Assembly: GCA_017307855.1 (NCBI GenBank)
Contig: JAFKGD010000001.1
Coordinates: forward strand, 310,001-374,000
DNA length: 64,000 nt
Reading direction: 5' to 3'
From: Burkholderiales bacterium
Lineage (GTDB): Bacteria; Pseudomonadota; Gammaproteobacteria; Burkholderiales; Burkholderiaceae_C
Shown: positions 11,701 through 20,450 of the stretch, in pieces
Layout: the number at the start of each line of letters is the position of its first letter
How positions within the stretch are numbered: position 1 is the first letter of the stretch
The notes under the pieces: model-generated
What the model saw: the letters and a program-made list of their open reading frames with translations, nothing else
The model's database searches: none
What the model was told of the DNA's origin: nothing
Translations under genes and position numbers: made by a program

Positions 11701-11962
11701 GCTCGGCACGGCTGATGGAGGTGATGACGTCCACCGCATCGATGCCGGCGATGGAATCTTCCAGCACCTTGGATATCTGTGATTCGATCACCTCGGCCGA
11801 AGCGCCCGGGTACCGCACCGTCACGGTGACCACGGGCTCGTCGATCTTGGGATATTCGCGCACCGTGAGGCGGTCGAAGCTCACCAGGCCGACCAGCAGC
11901 ACCAGCAGCGAAAGCACGGTGGCGAACACCGGCCGGCGGATCGATATTTCAGGCAACTGCAT
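8786..11962 (-). CDS. RND multidrug efflux permease (HAE1 family)
   Basis: 1058 residues, the usual size of AcrB/MexB-type inner-membrane proton antiporters. The N-terminal signature MQLPEISIRRPVFATVLSLL and the PGASAEVIE porter-domain block are typical. The adjacent aspartates of the proton relay are in GLVVDDAIVMLENIYRH (TM4). Two large periplasmic loops flank TM1-2 and TM7-8. Closest by eye to the broad hydrophobe exporters and not to heavy-metal CzcA types, which carry a different TM4 motif. It is downstream of its periplasmic adaptor with a 39-bp gap. No outer-membrane factor gene is nearby, so a TolC/OprM-type protein must come from elsewhere. Confidence 0.95.
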   Translation of the reverse strand: MQLPEISIRRPVFATVLSLLVLLVGLVSFDRLTVREYPKIDEPVVTVTVRYPGASAEVIESQISKVLEDSIAGIDAVDVITSISRAEQSQISVRFRLEKDADAAAAEVRDRTARVRNRLPQSIDEPVIAKVEADAFPVVFLTFSSDSLTPLQINDVVSRIAKPRLQTVTGVADVRIFGERKYAMRVWLEPAKLASYRLTTQDVEDAIRRSNLEVPGGRIESQQREFSVTSQTDLVRPDQFADIIIRSVNGFPVKLRDVARVEEGAADERSAVRLNGRPAISAGVIRQATANPLDLSSGVRAMIPRLEQDLPAGVSIAIANDNSVFIDRSIKNVYRTIAEAVALVALVIFVFLRTLRASIIPIVTIPVSLIGTFALMALAGFSINTLTLLALVLAIGLVVDDAIVMLENIYRHIEEGLDPFSASIKGAREIGFAVITMTLTLVAVYAPLAFTPGRTGRLFVEFALALAGAVVVSGFVALTLTPMMCSLLLKHNPNPGRFDRGMERLLTRMSNGYGQVLRWIISTGWKPSPEQAQRGGAATALKRFFVQARWIVVGGMLFIGLVIALVFPGMRQELSPMEDRGVISATLTAPDGSTLAYTDRYAAAMEKLGEQYPEFDKIFANVGNPSVSQGNVTYRTVDWDERSRSTMQMARELGPRLAALPGVMAFPITPPSLGQGFRDRPVNFVIQTSDSYQNLNQVVRAFMEELAKQPGILQPDVDLRLNKPELRLDVDRTRAADLGVSVDVVARAVETMLGGRNVTRYKRDAEQYDVVVQTQASGRTTPEDIDSIYVRGRNDTMIPLSSLVTVRETVSPRELNHFGQRRSATISANLSPDYSLGEALAYMNQAAAKVLKPGYTTDLNGTSREFRNSQGALAVVFVLALVFIFLVLAAQFESFVDPLVIMLAVPLSMVGALLALKWSGGSLNVYSQIGLITLVGLITKHGILIVEFTNQLREHGLEMVDALVQAASQRLRPIMMTTGAMVLGAVPLAIATGAGAESRQQIGWVIVGGMSLGTLLTVFVVPTMYSLLARPTVPGAKTASVREEPDRLHVTSTDYIAK

Positions 11963-12001
11963 GGCGGGCGCCTTTCTGCGGTATTTCGCGGCGGGCGCGG
12001 T

Positions 12002-13348
12002 TCAGGCCGGGTTGCGTGGCGCAGCGCGCGTCACCGGCGCAGCAGCGGGCACGGCAGGTGCAGCAGCCGGGGTGCCACGCGCACCGCCGGCCACATCGAT
12101 CTGGCACGGATTGCCGGGGCGGACCGCGGCGGGTGCTGCAGCAGGCGGACCTGTGCGCGCAGCCGGCGCGGCCGCGCCTGCCGGTGCCGGTGCCGCTCCC
12201 GCTCCTGCCGCCGCCACATTCACGACCCGCACGGCGGCGCCATCGCGCTGCAGGCGCTGCTGCCCCGCGGTGACCACCTGATCGCCCACGGCCAGTCCGT
12301 CGAGCACTTCGACACGACCGGGCTGTCGCACGCCCAGGCGCACCTCGACCCGGCGCGCGGTCGGTGGCGCGCCCTCTTCGCCCTGTACCACGCGGTAGAC
12401 GAACTGGCGCGCACCCTGCGGCACCAGCGCTTCCTCGGGCACCACGAGCGCCTGCTCGCGCTCGCTGAACACGGTGTTCACGCGCGCGAACATGCCCGGC
12501 CGCAGCGCGAGTTCGCGGTTGTCGACGCAGCCGCGCACGGCCACCGAGCGGCCATTGGCGTCGATCAGCGGATCGATGGCGTGCACAACGGCGACGAAGC
12601 GACGGCCGGGCAAGGCATCCATCTCCAGCACGGCGCGCTGGCCGCGCTGGATCTTGTTCTGGAAGCGCTCGGGTAGGCGGAAGTCGACGTACACCGCGTC
12701 CAGGTCTTCCACGTTGACGATGTCGGTGCCGTCCTTGAGGTAGTCGCCCACGTTGACATTGCGGATGCCAGCCACACCGTCGAAGGGCGCCATGATGCGC
12801 AGCCGCTCCGCGGTGGCGCGCGCCAGCGCCAGCTTGGCCTGGGCGACCTGCAGGTTGGCGGCACTCTCGTCCACCGAGCGCTGGCTGATGAAGCCCTGCG
12901 CCACCAATTCGCGGTTGCGCTTGTCGTTGGCTTGCGCGATCGACAGTTCGGCCTGCGCCTGCTGCACCTGGGCCTGCGGCAACTGGTCGTCGAACTGCAC
13001 CAGCAACTGGCCGCGGCGCACGCGCTCGCCGTCGCGGAAGTTGATCTGCGTGACGCGCCCGCTCACCTCGGGCCTCACCATCACACTGCGGCGCGACCTC
13101 AGGCTGCCCACGGCCTGGGCATCGTCGGCCAGACGGGCCACGGACACCCTGGCCGCCTCGACCGCGACCGGCCCACCGCCGGCACCCGGGGCACGGCCCG
13201 TGGGCGGCCCCGCATCGGGACGCCCCGTCGCTGCGACGGAGCCCGACGATGCGGGCGACGCAGGCTTGTTCTGGTACCACCAGGCCGCGCCGGAAGCCGC
13301 AGCAATGCCGGCCACGGCCACGGCCGTGTAGATAATTCTGGATGCCAT
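12002..13348 (-). CDS. RND efflux periplasmic adaptor (MFP) subunit
   Basis: 448 residues. An N-terminal membrane anchor (IIYTAVAVAGIAAASGAAWW) without lipobox Cys is followed by a low-complexity linker, a lipoyl half-motif (VRPEVSGRVTQINFRDGERVRRGQLLVQFD), a coiled-coil hairpin (about residues 115-165) and the second lipoyl and beta-barrel parts (IMAPFDGVAGIRNVNVGDY). The last about 90 residues are Ala/Pro-rich with no recognisable fold, longer than the family norm. First gene of the efflux operon. No TetR or MerR repressor is adjacent, and the 132-bp gap upstream shows no obvious operator. Confidence 0.93.
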   Translation of the reverse strand: MASRIIYTAVAVAGIAAASGAAWWYQNKPASPASSGSVAATGRPDAGPPTGRAPGAGGGPVAVEAARVSVARLADDAQAVGSLRSRRSVMVRPEVSGRVTQINFRDGERVRRGQLLVQFDDQLPQAQVQQAQAELSIAQANDKRNRELVAQGFISQRSVDESAANLQVAQAKLALARATAERLRIMAPFDGVAGIRNVNVGDYLKDGTDIVNVEDLDAVYVDFRLPERFQNKIQRGQRAVLEMDALPGRRFVAVVHAIDPLIDANGRSVAVRGCVDNRELALRPGMFARVNTVFSEREQALVVPEEALVPQGARQFVYRVVQGEEGAPPTARRVEVRLGVRQPGRVEVLDGLAVGDQVVTAGQQRLQRDGAAVRVVNVAAAGAGAAPAPAGAAAPAARTGPPAAAPAAVRPGNPCQIDVAGGARGTPAAAPAVPAAAPVTRAAPRNPA

Positions 13349-13480
13349 GTCGGAATGCGCACGTTGCGCGCAGCAAAGAGGGGCAGACCGGCGGTCGCCG
13401 GCCCGTTCGACCTCAATGTATCAGGACGTGACATCGCCAGAAACAGCGCTTACCCCGCTGTTGGCCCGGCGCGACGCTGT

Positions 13481-13921
13481 TCAGCGCGCCTGCTCGACGC
13501 CGCGGTTGGCCAGCGCGTCGGCGCGCTCGTTGCCGGGATCGCCGTTGTGGCCACGCACCCAGCGCCAATCGATGCGATGGCCACCGCCGGCCACCAGCGC
13601 ATCCAGTTCCTGCCACAGGTCGGCGTTCTTCACGGGCTGCCTGGCCGCCGTCTTCCAGCCCTTGGCTTTCCAGCCCGGCAGCCATTCGGTGATGCCCTTG
13701 AGGACGTACTGGCTGTCCAGGAACAAGGTGACCTCGCAGGGCCGCTTCAGCGCCTTCAGCGCCTCGATCACCGCCGTCATTTCCATGCGGTTGTTGGTGG
13801 TGCCCTTCTCGCCGCCGAAGAGTTCCTTCTCGGTGGTGCCCGACTGGAGCAGCACGCCCCAGCCGCCGGGGCCTGGGTTGCCCTTGCAGGCGCCGTCGGT
13901 GTAGATCACGATGTGGTTCAA
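13481..13921 (-). CDS. rnhA: Ribonuclease HI
   Basis: 146 residues; cuts RNA in RNA:DNA hybrids. The four catalytic acids are seen in [17 protein letters not shown] (Asp), [12 protein letters not shown] (Glu), FLDSQYV (Asp) and GNERADALA (Asp). I choose the TTG start because the family begins right before IVIYTDG and because an AAAAGGG ribosome site lies about 8 nt upstream; the in-frame ATG at 13990 would add 23 residues of no similarity. Located next to a methyltransferase and gloB, the same neighbourhood as rnhA-yafS-gloB in E. coli, although dnaQ is not adjacent here. Confidence 0.95.
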   Translation of the reverse strand: MNHIVIYTDGACKGNPGPGGWGVLLQSGTTEKELFGGEKGTTNNRMEMTAVIEALKALKRPCEVTLFLDSQYVLKGITEWLPGWKAKGWKTAARQPVKNADLWQELDALVAGGGHRIDWRWVRGHNGDPGNERADALANRGVEQAR

Positions 13922-14000
13922 GGCCGGTTGCCCTTTTCGTTGAGTTGAAGTTGTCGTCTGCGGATGGCTGCGGGCGGCAACCCAGGCCACCCACGGAAAG

Positions 14001-14804
14001 TCACTCGGCCGGCACCCGGCCGCGCCTGTTGCGCTGCGCCGCCGTGACGGGGGCGGGCGCCAGCTTGGGCGCTGTCTTCCATCCCGGATCCATCAGGCGC
14101 ATGCCATGGACGCGCTTGGTCGCCACCACGCAATAGGCCGCGCCGAAGATGGGCCACCAGCGTTCGCCTGCACGGTCCATCCACTGCATTCGCCCCAGCC
14201 AGCCTTCGCTGGAGAACGCGGGCCGCCAGCAGCCGAAGCGGCCCGATTCGACCTCGAAGCCCAGGAGGCGCAGCCAGTCGCGCAGCCGCCAGTAGCCGAT
14301 GAATTCGCCTTCCTGCGGCAGGAACAGCCGCTTCGTCCCCAGGCGGCGCCACAAGTGGGCCCGGCGTTGAGAGAGTCCCCAGAGGCTGGCAGGGTTGAAT
14401 CCGGTGATGACCACGTGGCCCTCAGGCACCAGCACGCGTTGCACCTCGCGCAGCGCGGCGTGCGGCTCCAGGCTCAATTCCAGCGTGTGAGGCAGCACCA
14501 CCAGGTCCAGGCTTGCCTCGGCGAACGGCAGCGCCTCGAAGGCCGTGGCGAATGCGGCTTTCGGCCCGGCCGCTCCGCCGGGCATCGGCGCGTCGCCCGT
14601 TCCCCGGGCCAGCCAGCGGTGCGGCATGCGGTTGGCGCGCAAAGCATCGAGCGCGGGCAGACCGAGCTGCAACGCGTGGTAACCGAACAAATCGGCCACG
14701 GCAGCATCCATGCACGACTGTTCCCAGTCGAGCAGGTAGCGACCCGGGGGGGTCTCGAGCCACGCGTCGAGGCCGGCGTGCGTCCCTATAATTTCGTGGC
14801 CCAT
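14001..14804 (-). CDS. Class I SAM-dependent methyltransferase (YafS-like position)
   Basis: 267 residues. The Rossmann core is degenerate at motif I, but [35 protein letters not shown] matches the post-motif region of class I methyltransferases (Methyltransf_11-like). The N-terminal [13 protein letters not shown] is a hallmark of the beta/gammaproteobacterial family found between gloB and rnhA. Substrate unknown. The chosen ATG lies inside the CATG shared with the gloB start on the other strand; an in-frame ATG at 14837 (MSENAGSGIN) is also possible and would overlap gloB by 35 bases. Both strands therefore use the same four bases for initiation, or the genes overlap head to head. Confidence 0.82.
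   Translation of the reverse strand: MGHEIIGTHAGLDAWLETPPGRYLLDWEQSCMDAAVADLFGYHALQLGLPALDALRANRMPHRWLARGTGDAPMPGGAAGPKAAFATAFEALPFAEASLDLVVLPHTLELSLEPHAALREVQRVLVPEGHVVITGFNPASLWGLSQRRAHLWRRLGTKRLFLPQEGEFIGYWRLRDWLRLLGFEVESGRFGCWRPAFSSEGWLGRMQWMDRAGERWWPIFGAAYCVVATKRVHGMRLMDPGWKTAPKLAPAPVTAAQRNRRGRVPAE
14787..14792 (+). promoter_or_regulatory. Perfect -10 box just before gloB
   Basis: TATAAT is 10 bases before the gloB ATG. Transcription from it would start near 14799, giving an mRNA with only a few bases before the start codon. No good -35 hexamer is seen around 14764-14769. The AT-rich motif stands out in GC-rich coding sequence of the methyltransferase on the other strand. Confidence 0.5.
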
Positions 14805-15576
14805 GAAGTTGATCCCGCTGCCCGCGTTCTCCGACAACTACATCTGGTTGCTGCACGACGGCAGCCAGGCGCTCGTGGTCGACCCGGGCGAGGCTGCACC
14901 GGTTTTCGAAGCGCTGCAGCGCGAAGGGCTGCAACTGCGGTCGATTCTAGTCACCCACCACCACGCCGATCATGTGGGCGGCGTCGCCGAGTTGCGCGAA
15001 GCGACCGGCGCCGAAGTCTTCGGCCCCGCGGCCGAGGCCATGCCCGAGCCGATCGTGCGCGTGGCCGGCGGCGAAGTGGCGCGCGCGCTCGGGCTCGACT
15101 TCCAGGTGATCGACGTGCCCGGCCATACCGCCGGCCACATCGCCTACTACCACCCGGCCATCGACGGCGCACCGGTGCTGTTCTGCGGCGACACGCTGTT
15201 CTCGGGCGGGTGCGGGCGGCTGTTCGAAGGTACGCCGGCGCAGATGCTCGATTCGCTGGACCGCCTGGCCGCCCTGCCCGGCGACACGCGTGTGTGCTGT
15301 GCACACGAGTACACGCTGTCGAATCTCCGATTTGCGCGCGCCGTGGAACCCGGCAACACGGAATTGATCCACTACCTCGCGCATTGCGAGGCGCTGCGTG
15401 CCGACAATCGGCCCACGCTGCCCGCAAAGCTCGCGCAGGAGCGGGCGATCAACCCGTTCCTGCGCTCGCGCGAACCCGCCGTCGTCGCCGCCGCCCGTGC
15501 GCGCGACGCTGACCAGTCAACCAGCGAAGCCGGCGTGTTCGCCGTGCTGCGCCAATGGAAGAACGAATTCAGATGA
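14803..15576 (+). CDS. gloB: Hydroxyacylglutathione hydrolase (glyoxalase II)
   Basis: 257 residues; hydrolyses S-D-lactoylglutathione to D-lactate and glutathione, the second step of methylglyoxal detoxification. The metallo-beta-lactamase metal motif is THHHADH (about residues 51-57), with further ligands in DVPGHTAGH, FCGDTLFSGGCGR and [24 protein letters not shown] is the standard N terminus, which fixes the start. Its start codon overlaps that of the divergent methyltransferase. The stop overlaps the mltD start (ATGA). Confidence 0.97.
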   Translation: MKLIPLPAFSDNYIWLLHDGSQALVVDPGEAAPVFEALQREGLQLRSILVTHHHADHVGGVAELREATGAEVFGPAAEAMPEPIVRVAGGEVARALGLDFQVIDVPGHTAGHIAYYHPAIDGAPVLFCGDTLFSGGCGRLFEGTPAQMLDSLDRLAALPGDTRVCCAHEYTLSNLRFARAVEPGNTELIHYLAHCEALRADNRPTLPAKLAQERAINPFLRSREPAVVAAARARDADQSTSEAGVFAVLRQWKNEFR

Positions 15577-17108
15577 CCCTTGCCCCCCGCGCCGCGCTGG
15601 CCTCCCTGCTGCTATGGCTGGCAGGCTGCGCGACCACCGGTTCGCCGACGGCCGGAGACACCGCTCCCGCCGCCGCGGCCACCCCGCCCGTCACCTCCGC
15701 TGCCACGCCACGCCTGCCGGCCGTGTACCCAGCGGGCCCGCTGGCGCCGATCCAGGCATCCGAGGCCGCCTCGCGTGCAGTCATGCAGTTGCAGCCGCCG
15801 CCCGACCTCTGGGAACGCATCCGGCGGGGCTTCGCCATGAACAACCTCGAGGGCGACCTCGTGCGCACGCACGAGCAGTGGTACAGCAGCCGCCCCGACT
15901 ACATCCAGCGCATGACCGAGCGCTCGAGCAAGTACCTGTTCCACATCGTCGAAGAACTCGAGCGCCGCAACATGCCCGCCGAGCTGGCCCTGCTGCCGTT
16001 CATCGAGAGCGCCTTCAACCCTCAGGCCGTCTCAAGCGCCAAGGCGGCCGGCATGTGGCAGTTCATGCCTGCCACGGGCACCTATTTCGACCTCAAGCAG
16101 AACGTCTTCCGCGACGACCGCCGCGACGTGCTGGCGTCCACGCGCGCCGCGCTGGATTACCTGCAGAAGCTCTACAACATGTTCGGCGAGTGGGACCTGG
16201 CCCTGGCCGCTTACAACTGGGGCGAAGGCAGCGTGTCGCGCGCCATCGCGCGCAACAAGAAACTGGGCCTGGGCACGAGCTACGTCGAGCTCAACATGCC
16301 GGCCGAAACGCGCAGCTACGTGCCCAAACTGCAGGCCGTCAAGAACATCGTGGCCGACCCGGCGCGTTTCGGCAACCAGTTGCCGGTGATCGAGAACCAC
16401 CCGTACTTCCAGAGCGTGGAGATCACCCGCGACATCGACGTCGAACTGGCGGCGCGCCTGGCCGACGTGACCGTGGCCGACTTCCGCGCGCTCAACCCCT
16501 CTGCCCGCCAGCCCGTCATCCTGGCAGCCGGAACCCCGCAGATCCTGCTGCCCTGGGACAACGCCGAAGTCTTCAAGCGCAACGCCCTCGCCTACGCGGA
16601 TGGCCAGTACGCCAGCTGGACCGCCTGGACTGTGCCCACCAACATGAGCGCGGCCGCCGCAGCGCAGCGCGTGGGCATGAGCGAGGCCGACCTGCGCAGC
16701 GCCAACAGCATCCCGCCGCGCATGTTGATCCGCGCAGGCTCCACGCTCATCGTGCCGCGCACGGCCAAGATGCAGCAGGACGTGGCGAGCCACATCGCCG
16801 ACAACGCCCAGCTCAGCCTCACGCCCGAGAACATCACGCGCCGGACGCTGGTGAAGGCCGGCAAGAAGGACTCGGTGGCCACCATCGCGCGCCGGTACAA
16901 GCTCAGCGCCGCCAACGTGGCCGAGTGGAACGACGTCGGCCGCAACGCCGCGTTCAAGGCCGGCCAGCAGGTCGTCGTCTACCTGCCGGTGCGCGCTGCG
17001 GCGGCGTCGAAGTCCGCCGCCTCCAAATCGGCCAGCCGCTCCACGGCGGCCAAGAAGCAGCCGACGAAGTCGCAGCGCGGCGGCACGCCCTCGAAAAAGA
17101 AGCGTTGA
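15573..17108 (+). CDS. mltD: Membrane-bound lytic murein transglycosylase D, LysM type
   Basis: 511 residues. Lipoprotein signal LLLWLAGC with lipid-modified Cys19. The SLT domain (about 105-260) has the catalytic Glu145 in PFIESAFNPQAVS and the AAGMWQFMP and LALAAYNWGEGSV blocks of family 1D lytic transglycosylases, which cleave glycan strands to 1,6-anhydromuropeptides. A LysM-like repeat region (about 350-410) and a clear LysM near 430-475 (LVKAGKKDSVATIARRYKLS) bind peptidoglycan, then a Ser/Lys/Ala tail follows. The ATG that overlaps the gloB stop is chosen because it opens directly into the signal peptide. Translationally coupled to gloB, the same pairing as in E. coli. Confidence 0.95.
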   Translation: MTLAPRAALASLLLWLAGCATTGSPTAGDTAPAAAATPPVTSAATPRLPAVYPAGPLAPIQASEAASRAVMQLQPPPDLWERIRRGFAMNNLEGDLVRTHEQWYSSRPDYIQRMTERSSKYLFHIVEELERRNMPAELALLPFIESAFNPQAVSSAKAAGMWQFMPATGTYFDLKQNVFRDDRRDVLASTRAALDYLQKLYNMFGEWDLALAAYNWGEGSVSRAIARNKKLGLGTSYVELNMPAETRSYVPKLQAVKNIVADPARFGNQLPVIENHPYFQSVEITRDIDVELAARLADVTVADFRALNPSARQPVILAAGTPQILLPWDNAEVFKRNALAYADGQYASWTAWTVPTNMSAAAAAQRVGMSEADLRSANSIPPRMLIRAGSTLIVPRTAKMQQDVASHIADNAQLSLTPENITRRTLVKAGKKDSVATIARRYKLSAANVAEWNDVGRNAAFKAGQQVVVYLPVRAAAASKSAASKSASRSTAAKKQPTKSQRGGTPSKKKR

Positions 17109-17145
17109 ACGGCAGCGACCCGCAGGTTGCGCGCCACGGTCGGGA

Positions 17146-17988
17146 TCAGAGCCTTTCGGTCTCGCCCGCGCGTGACTGCCACTTCATGAGGCGCCGCTCG
17201 ATGCGCCCGACGAGGCCATCGAGCAGCAACGCGAACGCCGTCAGCACGGCGATGCCAGCGAACACGGTGTTCACATCGAACGTGCCTTCGGCCTGCAGGA
17301 TCAGGTAACCCACACCGCGCGCCGATCCCAGGTACTCGCCCACCACGGCACCCACGAAGGCCAGCCCCACCGAGGTGTGCAGGCTGGAGAACACCCAGCT
17401 GGTGGCACTGGGCAAGTACACCGTGCGCAGCAGTTGCCGCTGGGTTGCACCCAGCATGCGCGCATTGGCCAGCACCGTGGGGCTGACCTCGCGCACGCCC
17501 TGGTAGACGTTGAAGAACACGATGAAAAACACCAGCGTCACGGCCAGCGCCACCTTGCTCCAGATGCCCAGGCCAAACCACAGGGCGAAGATCGGCGCCA
17601 GGATTACGCGCGGCATGGCATTGGCCGCCTTTATGTACGGATCGAGGATCGCGCTGGCCAGCGGCGCCAGCGCCAGCCACAGGCCGAACGCCAGGCCCAG
17701 CACCGTGCCGATGCCGAAGGCCAGCACCGTCTCGAGCAGCGTCACGCCCAGGTGGCGGTAGATGTCGGCATTGCCCTTCAGGCCTTCGGGGAACAGCATG
17801 CTCTCGCCGAACCCCCACGGCATGAACCAGGACCACACGCGGCCTGCCACCTTGATCGGCTCGCCCATGAAGAAGGCCACGGTGTCGTTGCGCGACGCGA
17901 TATGCCACGCCACCAGCACCGCCAGCAGCAACCCCACCTGTGCGGTGCGCAGCATCCAGCCCGAGGGCTCGCCGTGGGCATTGCGCAT
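17146..17988 (-). CDS. ABC transporter permease, nitrate/sulfonate/taurine type
   Basis: 280 residues, six membrane helices. The BPD_transp_1 EAA-like loop is EVSPTVLANARMLGATQRQLLRTVYLPSA, which docks to the ATPase. Similar to SsuC/TauC. Last gene of a three-gene importer (SBP, ATPase, permease) with 2 bp to the ATPase. Substrate cannot be fixed: no sulfonate monooxygenase, nitrate assimilation or thiamine genes are nearby. Convergent with mltD across 37 bp. Confidence 0.92.
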   Translation of the reverse strand: MRNAHGEPSGWMLRTAQVGLLLAVLVAWHIASRNDTVAFFMGEPIKVAGRVWSWFMPWGFGESMLFPEGLKGNADIYRHLGVTLLETVLAFGIGTVLGLAFGLWLALAPLASAILDPYIKAANAMPRVILAPIFALWFGLGIWSKVALAVTLVFFIVFFNVYQGVREVSPTVLANARMLGATQRQLLRTVYLPSATSWVFSSLHTSVGLAFVGAVVGEYLGSARGVGYLILQAEGTFDVNTVFAGIAVLTAFALLLDGLVGRIERRLMKWQSRAGETERL

Positions 17989-17990
17989 CG

Positions 17991-18806
17991 TCAGGCGGCC
18001 TTCCCCAGTTGCTGGGTGTAGCCCTTGAGCACCTCGTCGCGCAGTACGGACCAGATCTGCGCGTGCAATTCGATGAAGCGTGCATCGACGCGAACCTCCG
18101 CCACATCGCGCGGGCGCGGCAGGTCGACAACGAACTCTCCGATCGGCCGCGTGGCCGGGCCGGCCGAAAGCACCACGACGCGATCGCTCATGGCGATGGC
18201 TTCATCGAGATCGTGCGTGATGAACAGCACCGCTTTCTTCTTCGCCGCCCACAGATCGAGCACCTCGTTTTCCATGAGCTGCCGTGTCTGAACGTCGAGC
18301 GCCGAAAACGGCTCGTCCATGAGAATGATGTCGGGATCCAGCGCCAGTGTCTGCGCCAGCGCCGTGCGCTTGCGCATGCCGCCGGACAGCTGGTGCGGAT
18401 AGCGGTCTTCGAAGCCGTTGAGGCCCACGCGGCCCAGCCAGTCCTGCGCCTGGACGCGCGCCTCGCCGTCGGGCACACCGCGGTACTGCAGGCCCGCCAT
18501 CACGTTGGCGATGGCATTGCGCCACGGCATGAGCGCATCGGCCTGGAACATGTAGCCGGCGCGCCGGTTGATGCCCGACAGCGGCTGGCCGAACACCCTC
18601 ACCTCGCCGGCCGACGGTTGCAGCAGGCCTGCGCCCACGTTGAGCAGCGTGGACTTGCCGCAGCCGGTGGGGCCGACCACCGAGACGAATTCGCCCGCGC
18701 GTACCCGCAGCGTGGTGTCGGCCACCGCGGTGTACCGCTGGCCAGGGTTCTCGCGATCGCGGAACGTGCAGCGGACGTCGATCAGCTCGAGCGCGTAACC
18801 GGACAT
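17991..18806 (-). CDS. ABC transporter ATP-binding protein, SsuB/TauB type
   Basis: 271 residues. Walker A is GPTGCGKST, the signature motif LSGGMRKR, Walker B IILMDEPFSALD and the switch His in FITHDLDEA, so it should be a competent ATPase powering the adjacent permease on the cytoplasmic side. The AGYMFQADALMPWRN Q-loop segment is typical of the nitrate/sulfonate/taurine group. The C-terminal about 40 residues extend beyond the core as in that group. Confidence 0.94.
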   Translation of the reverse strand: MSGYALELIDVRCTFRDRENPGQRYTAVADTTLRVRAGEFVSVVGPTGCGKSTLLNVGAGLLQPSAGEVRVFGQPLSGINRRAGYMFQADALMPWRNAIANVMAGLQYRGVPDGEARVQAQDWLGRVGLNGFEDRYPHQLSGGMRKRTALAQTLALDPDIILMDEPFSALDVQTRQLMENEVLDLWAAKKKAVLFITHDLDEAIAMSDRVVVLSAGPATRPIGEFVVDLPRPRDVAEVRVDARFIELHAQIWSVLRDEVLKGYTQQLGKAA

Positions 18807-18829
18807 CGGTGCGGTCTGCCGTGTGCCGA

Positions 18830-19882
18830 TCAGGCCTTGTACTTGTCCTTGGCGCGGCGCGCGAACTCGTTGGTGTAGGCACGCGCGAGATCGATCTTGT
18901 CGGCCTTCACCGAGGGGTCGAAGCTCGCGAGCACCTTGACCGCAGTCTTCGCGCCGTCATCCGGGATGAGTCCGTCGAGCGCGAACGACTCGCGCACCTT
19001 GCCGAAGGCGGCCAGGTACAGCGCACGGTCGCCAAGCAGGTACGTCTCTGGCACGGTCTTGATGATGTCGGACGGCCCGGCCGTCTGCAGCCACTTGAGG
19101 GCATGCACGATGGCATTGGCCAGCGCCTGGCAGGTGCCAGGATTGCGCTGCACGAATTCCTGCGGCGCATAGAGACAGGCGGCCGGCATCGGCCCCCCGA
19201 AGACGTCCTGTGTGCCCTTGAGCGTGCGTGTGTCGCTGACGATGCGCACGTCGCCCTTCTGCTCCAGCATGGTCATCACCGGGTCGATGTTGCTGATCGC
19301 GTCGATCTGGCCCGACCGCAATGCAGCGAGCGCGCCGGCCGAGGTACCCACGCCGATGAAGCTCACGTCGGACGGCTTCAGGCCCACGCGCGAGAGCAGC
19401 AGGTTGGCCATCATGTTGGTGGACGAGCCCGGTGCCGACACGCCGATCTTCCTGCCCTTGAGGTCGGCCAGGCCCTTGTAGTCGGGCATGGCCTTGACCG
19501 ACACGCCCATGGCGATCTGCGGCGCACGGCCCTGCAGCACGAAAGCCTGGAAATACTGGTTCTTCGACTGCAGGTTGACTGTGTGCTCGAAGGCGCCCGA
19601 ACACACGTCGGCCGAGCCGCCCACCACGGCCTGCAACGCGCGCGCGCCACCGGCGAAGTCGGAAATCTCGACATCGAGGCCTTCGGCCTTGAAGTAGCCC
19701 AACTGCTCGGCGAGCGTGAGAGGCAGGTAATAGAAGCCCGCCTTGCCGCCCACGGCGAGGGAGACCTTGCTCTTCTCGGGCTTGGGTTGGGCCCGCAGCA
19801 GCGAAGGCGCGGCCAGCACGGCCGGTATCGCCAGGCCCGCCTGCGCGAATGCGCGGCGCGTGATTCGGATGTTGTCGTGCAT
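18830..19882 (-). CDS. ABC transporter substrate-binding protein (NMT1/SsuA-like)
   Basis: 350 residues. The N terminus ITRRAFAQAGLAIPAVLAAPSLLRAQ has a twin-arginine pattern (R9-R10) and a hydrophobic core, suggesting Tat export of a folded protein. The body (LAEQLGYFKAEGLDVEISDFAGG, then GVGTSAGALAALRSGQIDAISN) is the NMT1/SsuA-like periplasmic-binding fold used for sulfonates, nitrate, taurine and thiamine precursors. First gene of the importer operon. The 120-bp upstream gap holds a GGGAACATCCCGCG stretch but no confident promoter. The ligand is unknown. Confidence 0.9.
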   Translation of the reverse strand: MHDNIRITRRAFAQAGLAIPAVLAAPSLLRAQPKPEKSKVSLAVGGKAGFYYLPLTLAEQLGYFKAEGLDVEISDFAGGARALQAVVGGSADVCSGAFEHTVNLQSKNQYFQAFVLQGRAPQIAMGVSVKAMPDYKGLADLKGRKIGVSAPGSSTNMMANLLLSRVGLKPSDVSFIGVGTSAGALAALRSGQIDAISNIDPVMTMLEQKGDVRIVSDTRTLKGTQDVFGGPMPAACLYAPQEFVQRNPGTCQALANAIVHALKWLQTAGPSDIIKTVPETYLLGDRALYLAAFGKVRESFALDGLIPDDGAKTAVKVLASFDPSVKADKIDLARAYTNEFARRAKDKYKA

Positions 19883-20002
19883 GTCGCGTCCCTTGTCTGC
19901 TTGTTCTGGCGCAAGCTTAGGAGCGGCCCGACGGTGCGCCTATCGGGAACATCCCGCGGTGGCCCGCGGCCAGCGCGCGCCGGCCTCGCGCGCCGCGAAG
20001 GC

Positions 20003-20416
20003 TCAGCGCCAGCCGATGAAGAGGATCGCGATGTTGACGAGCAGGCCCAGCGCCCACACCGCGCTGCGCGCCGTGCCCGCTCCGCCCACATAGAGCGCGA
20101 TGTAGACCAGCCGCAGCACCACGTAGGCAAACGCCAGGAGATCGAGCAGCGACTGCCGCGCGCCCAGTTGATGGGCAATGATCACCGCCGCCATGAAGAA
20201 CGGCAGGCCCTCGAAGCTGTTGGCCTGCGCCGCGTTGGCTCGTGCCCGCCAGCCCTCCTGCCGCGCCAGCCAGGCGCGCGGATCGACGTTGTCGAAGCCG
20301 CCGTCACGGCTCGACACCTTCATGCGTCCGGCCTTGGCCAGCCAGGCGCAGCCCATGGGCAGCAGGGCCGCCACCAGCAGGCACCAGTAGGCGAAAGTGA
20401 AGTGCGGAGTGTTCAT
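20003..20416 (-). CDS. MAPEG-family membrane protein
   Basis: 137 residues with four hydrophobic helices. RANAAQANSFEGLPFF is the conserved MAPEG (membrane-associated eicosanoid/glutathione metabolism) motif following the first loop. Bacterial members are often glutathione-dependent or of unknown activity. A downstream recR gene is separated by 34 bp on the same strand; functional linkage is not evident. Confidence 0.88.
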   Translation of the reverse strand: MNTPHFTFAYWCLLVAALLPMGCAWLAKAGRMKVSSRDGGFDNVDPRAWLARQEGWRARANAAQANSFEGLPFFMAAVIIAHQLGARQSLLDLLAFAYVVLRLVYIALYVGGAGTARSAVWALGLLVNIAILFIGWR

Positions 20417-20450
20417 GCGGGGCTCCGCCGGGTCGTGCCCGGCAACGGGT

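Noticed and set aside
12002-12270. Ala/Pro-rich C terminus of the efflux adaptor as a separate small gene
   Set aside because: It is in frame with the adaptor and no ribosome site or motif supports an independent start.
13922-13990. Upstream ATG start for RNase HI
   Set aside because: It adds 23 residues without similarity, and an AAAAGGG ribosome site supports the TTG at 13921.
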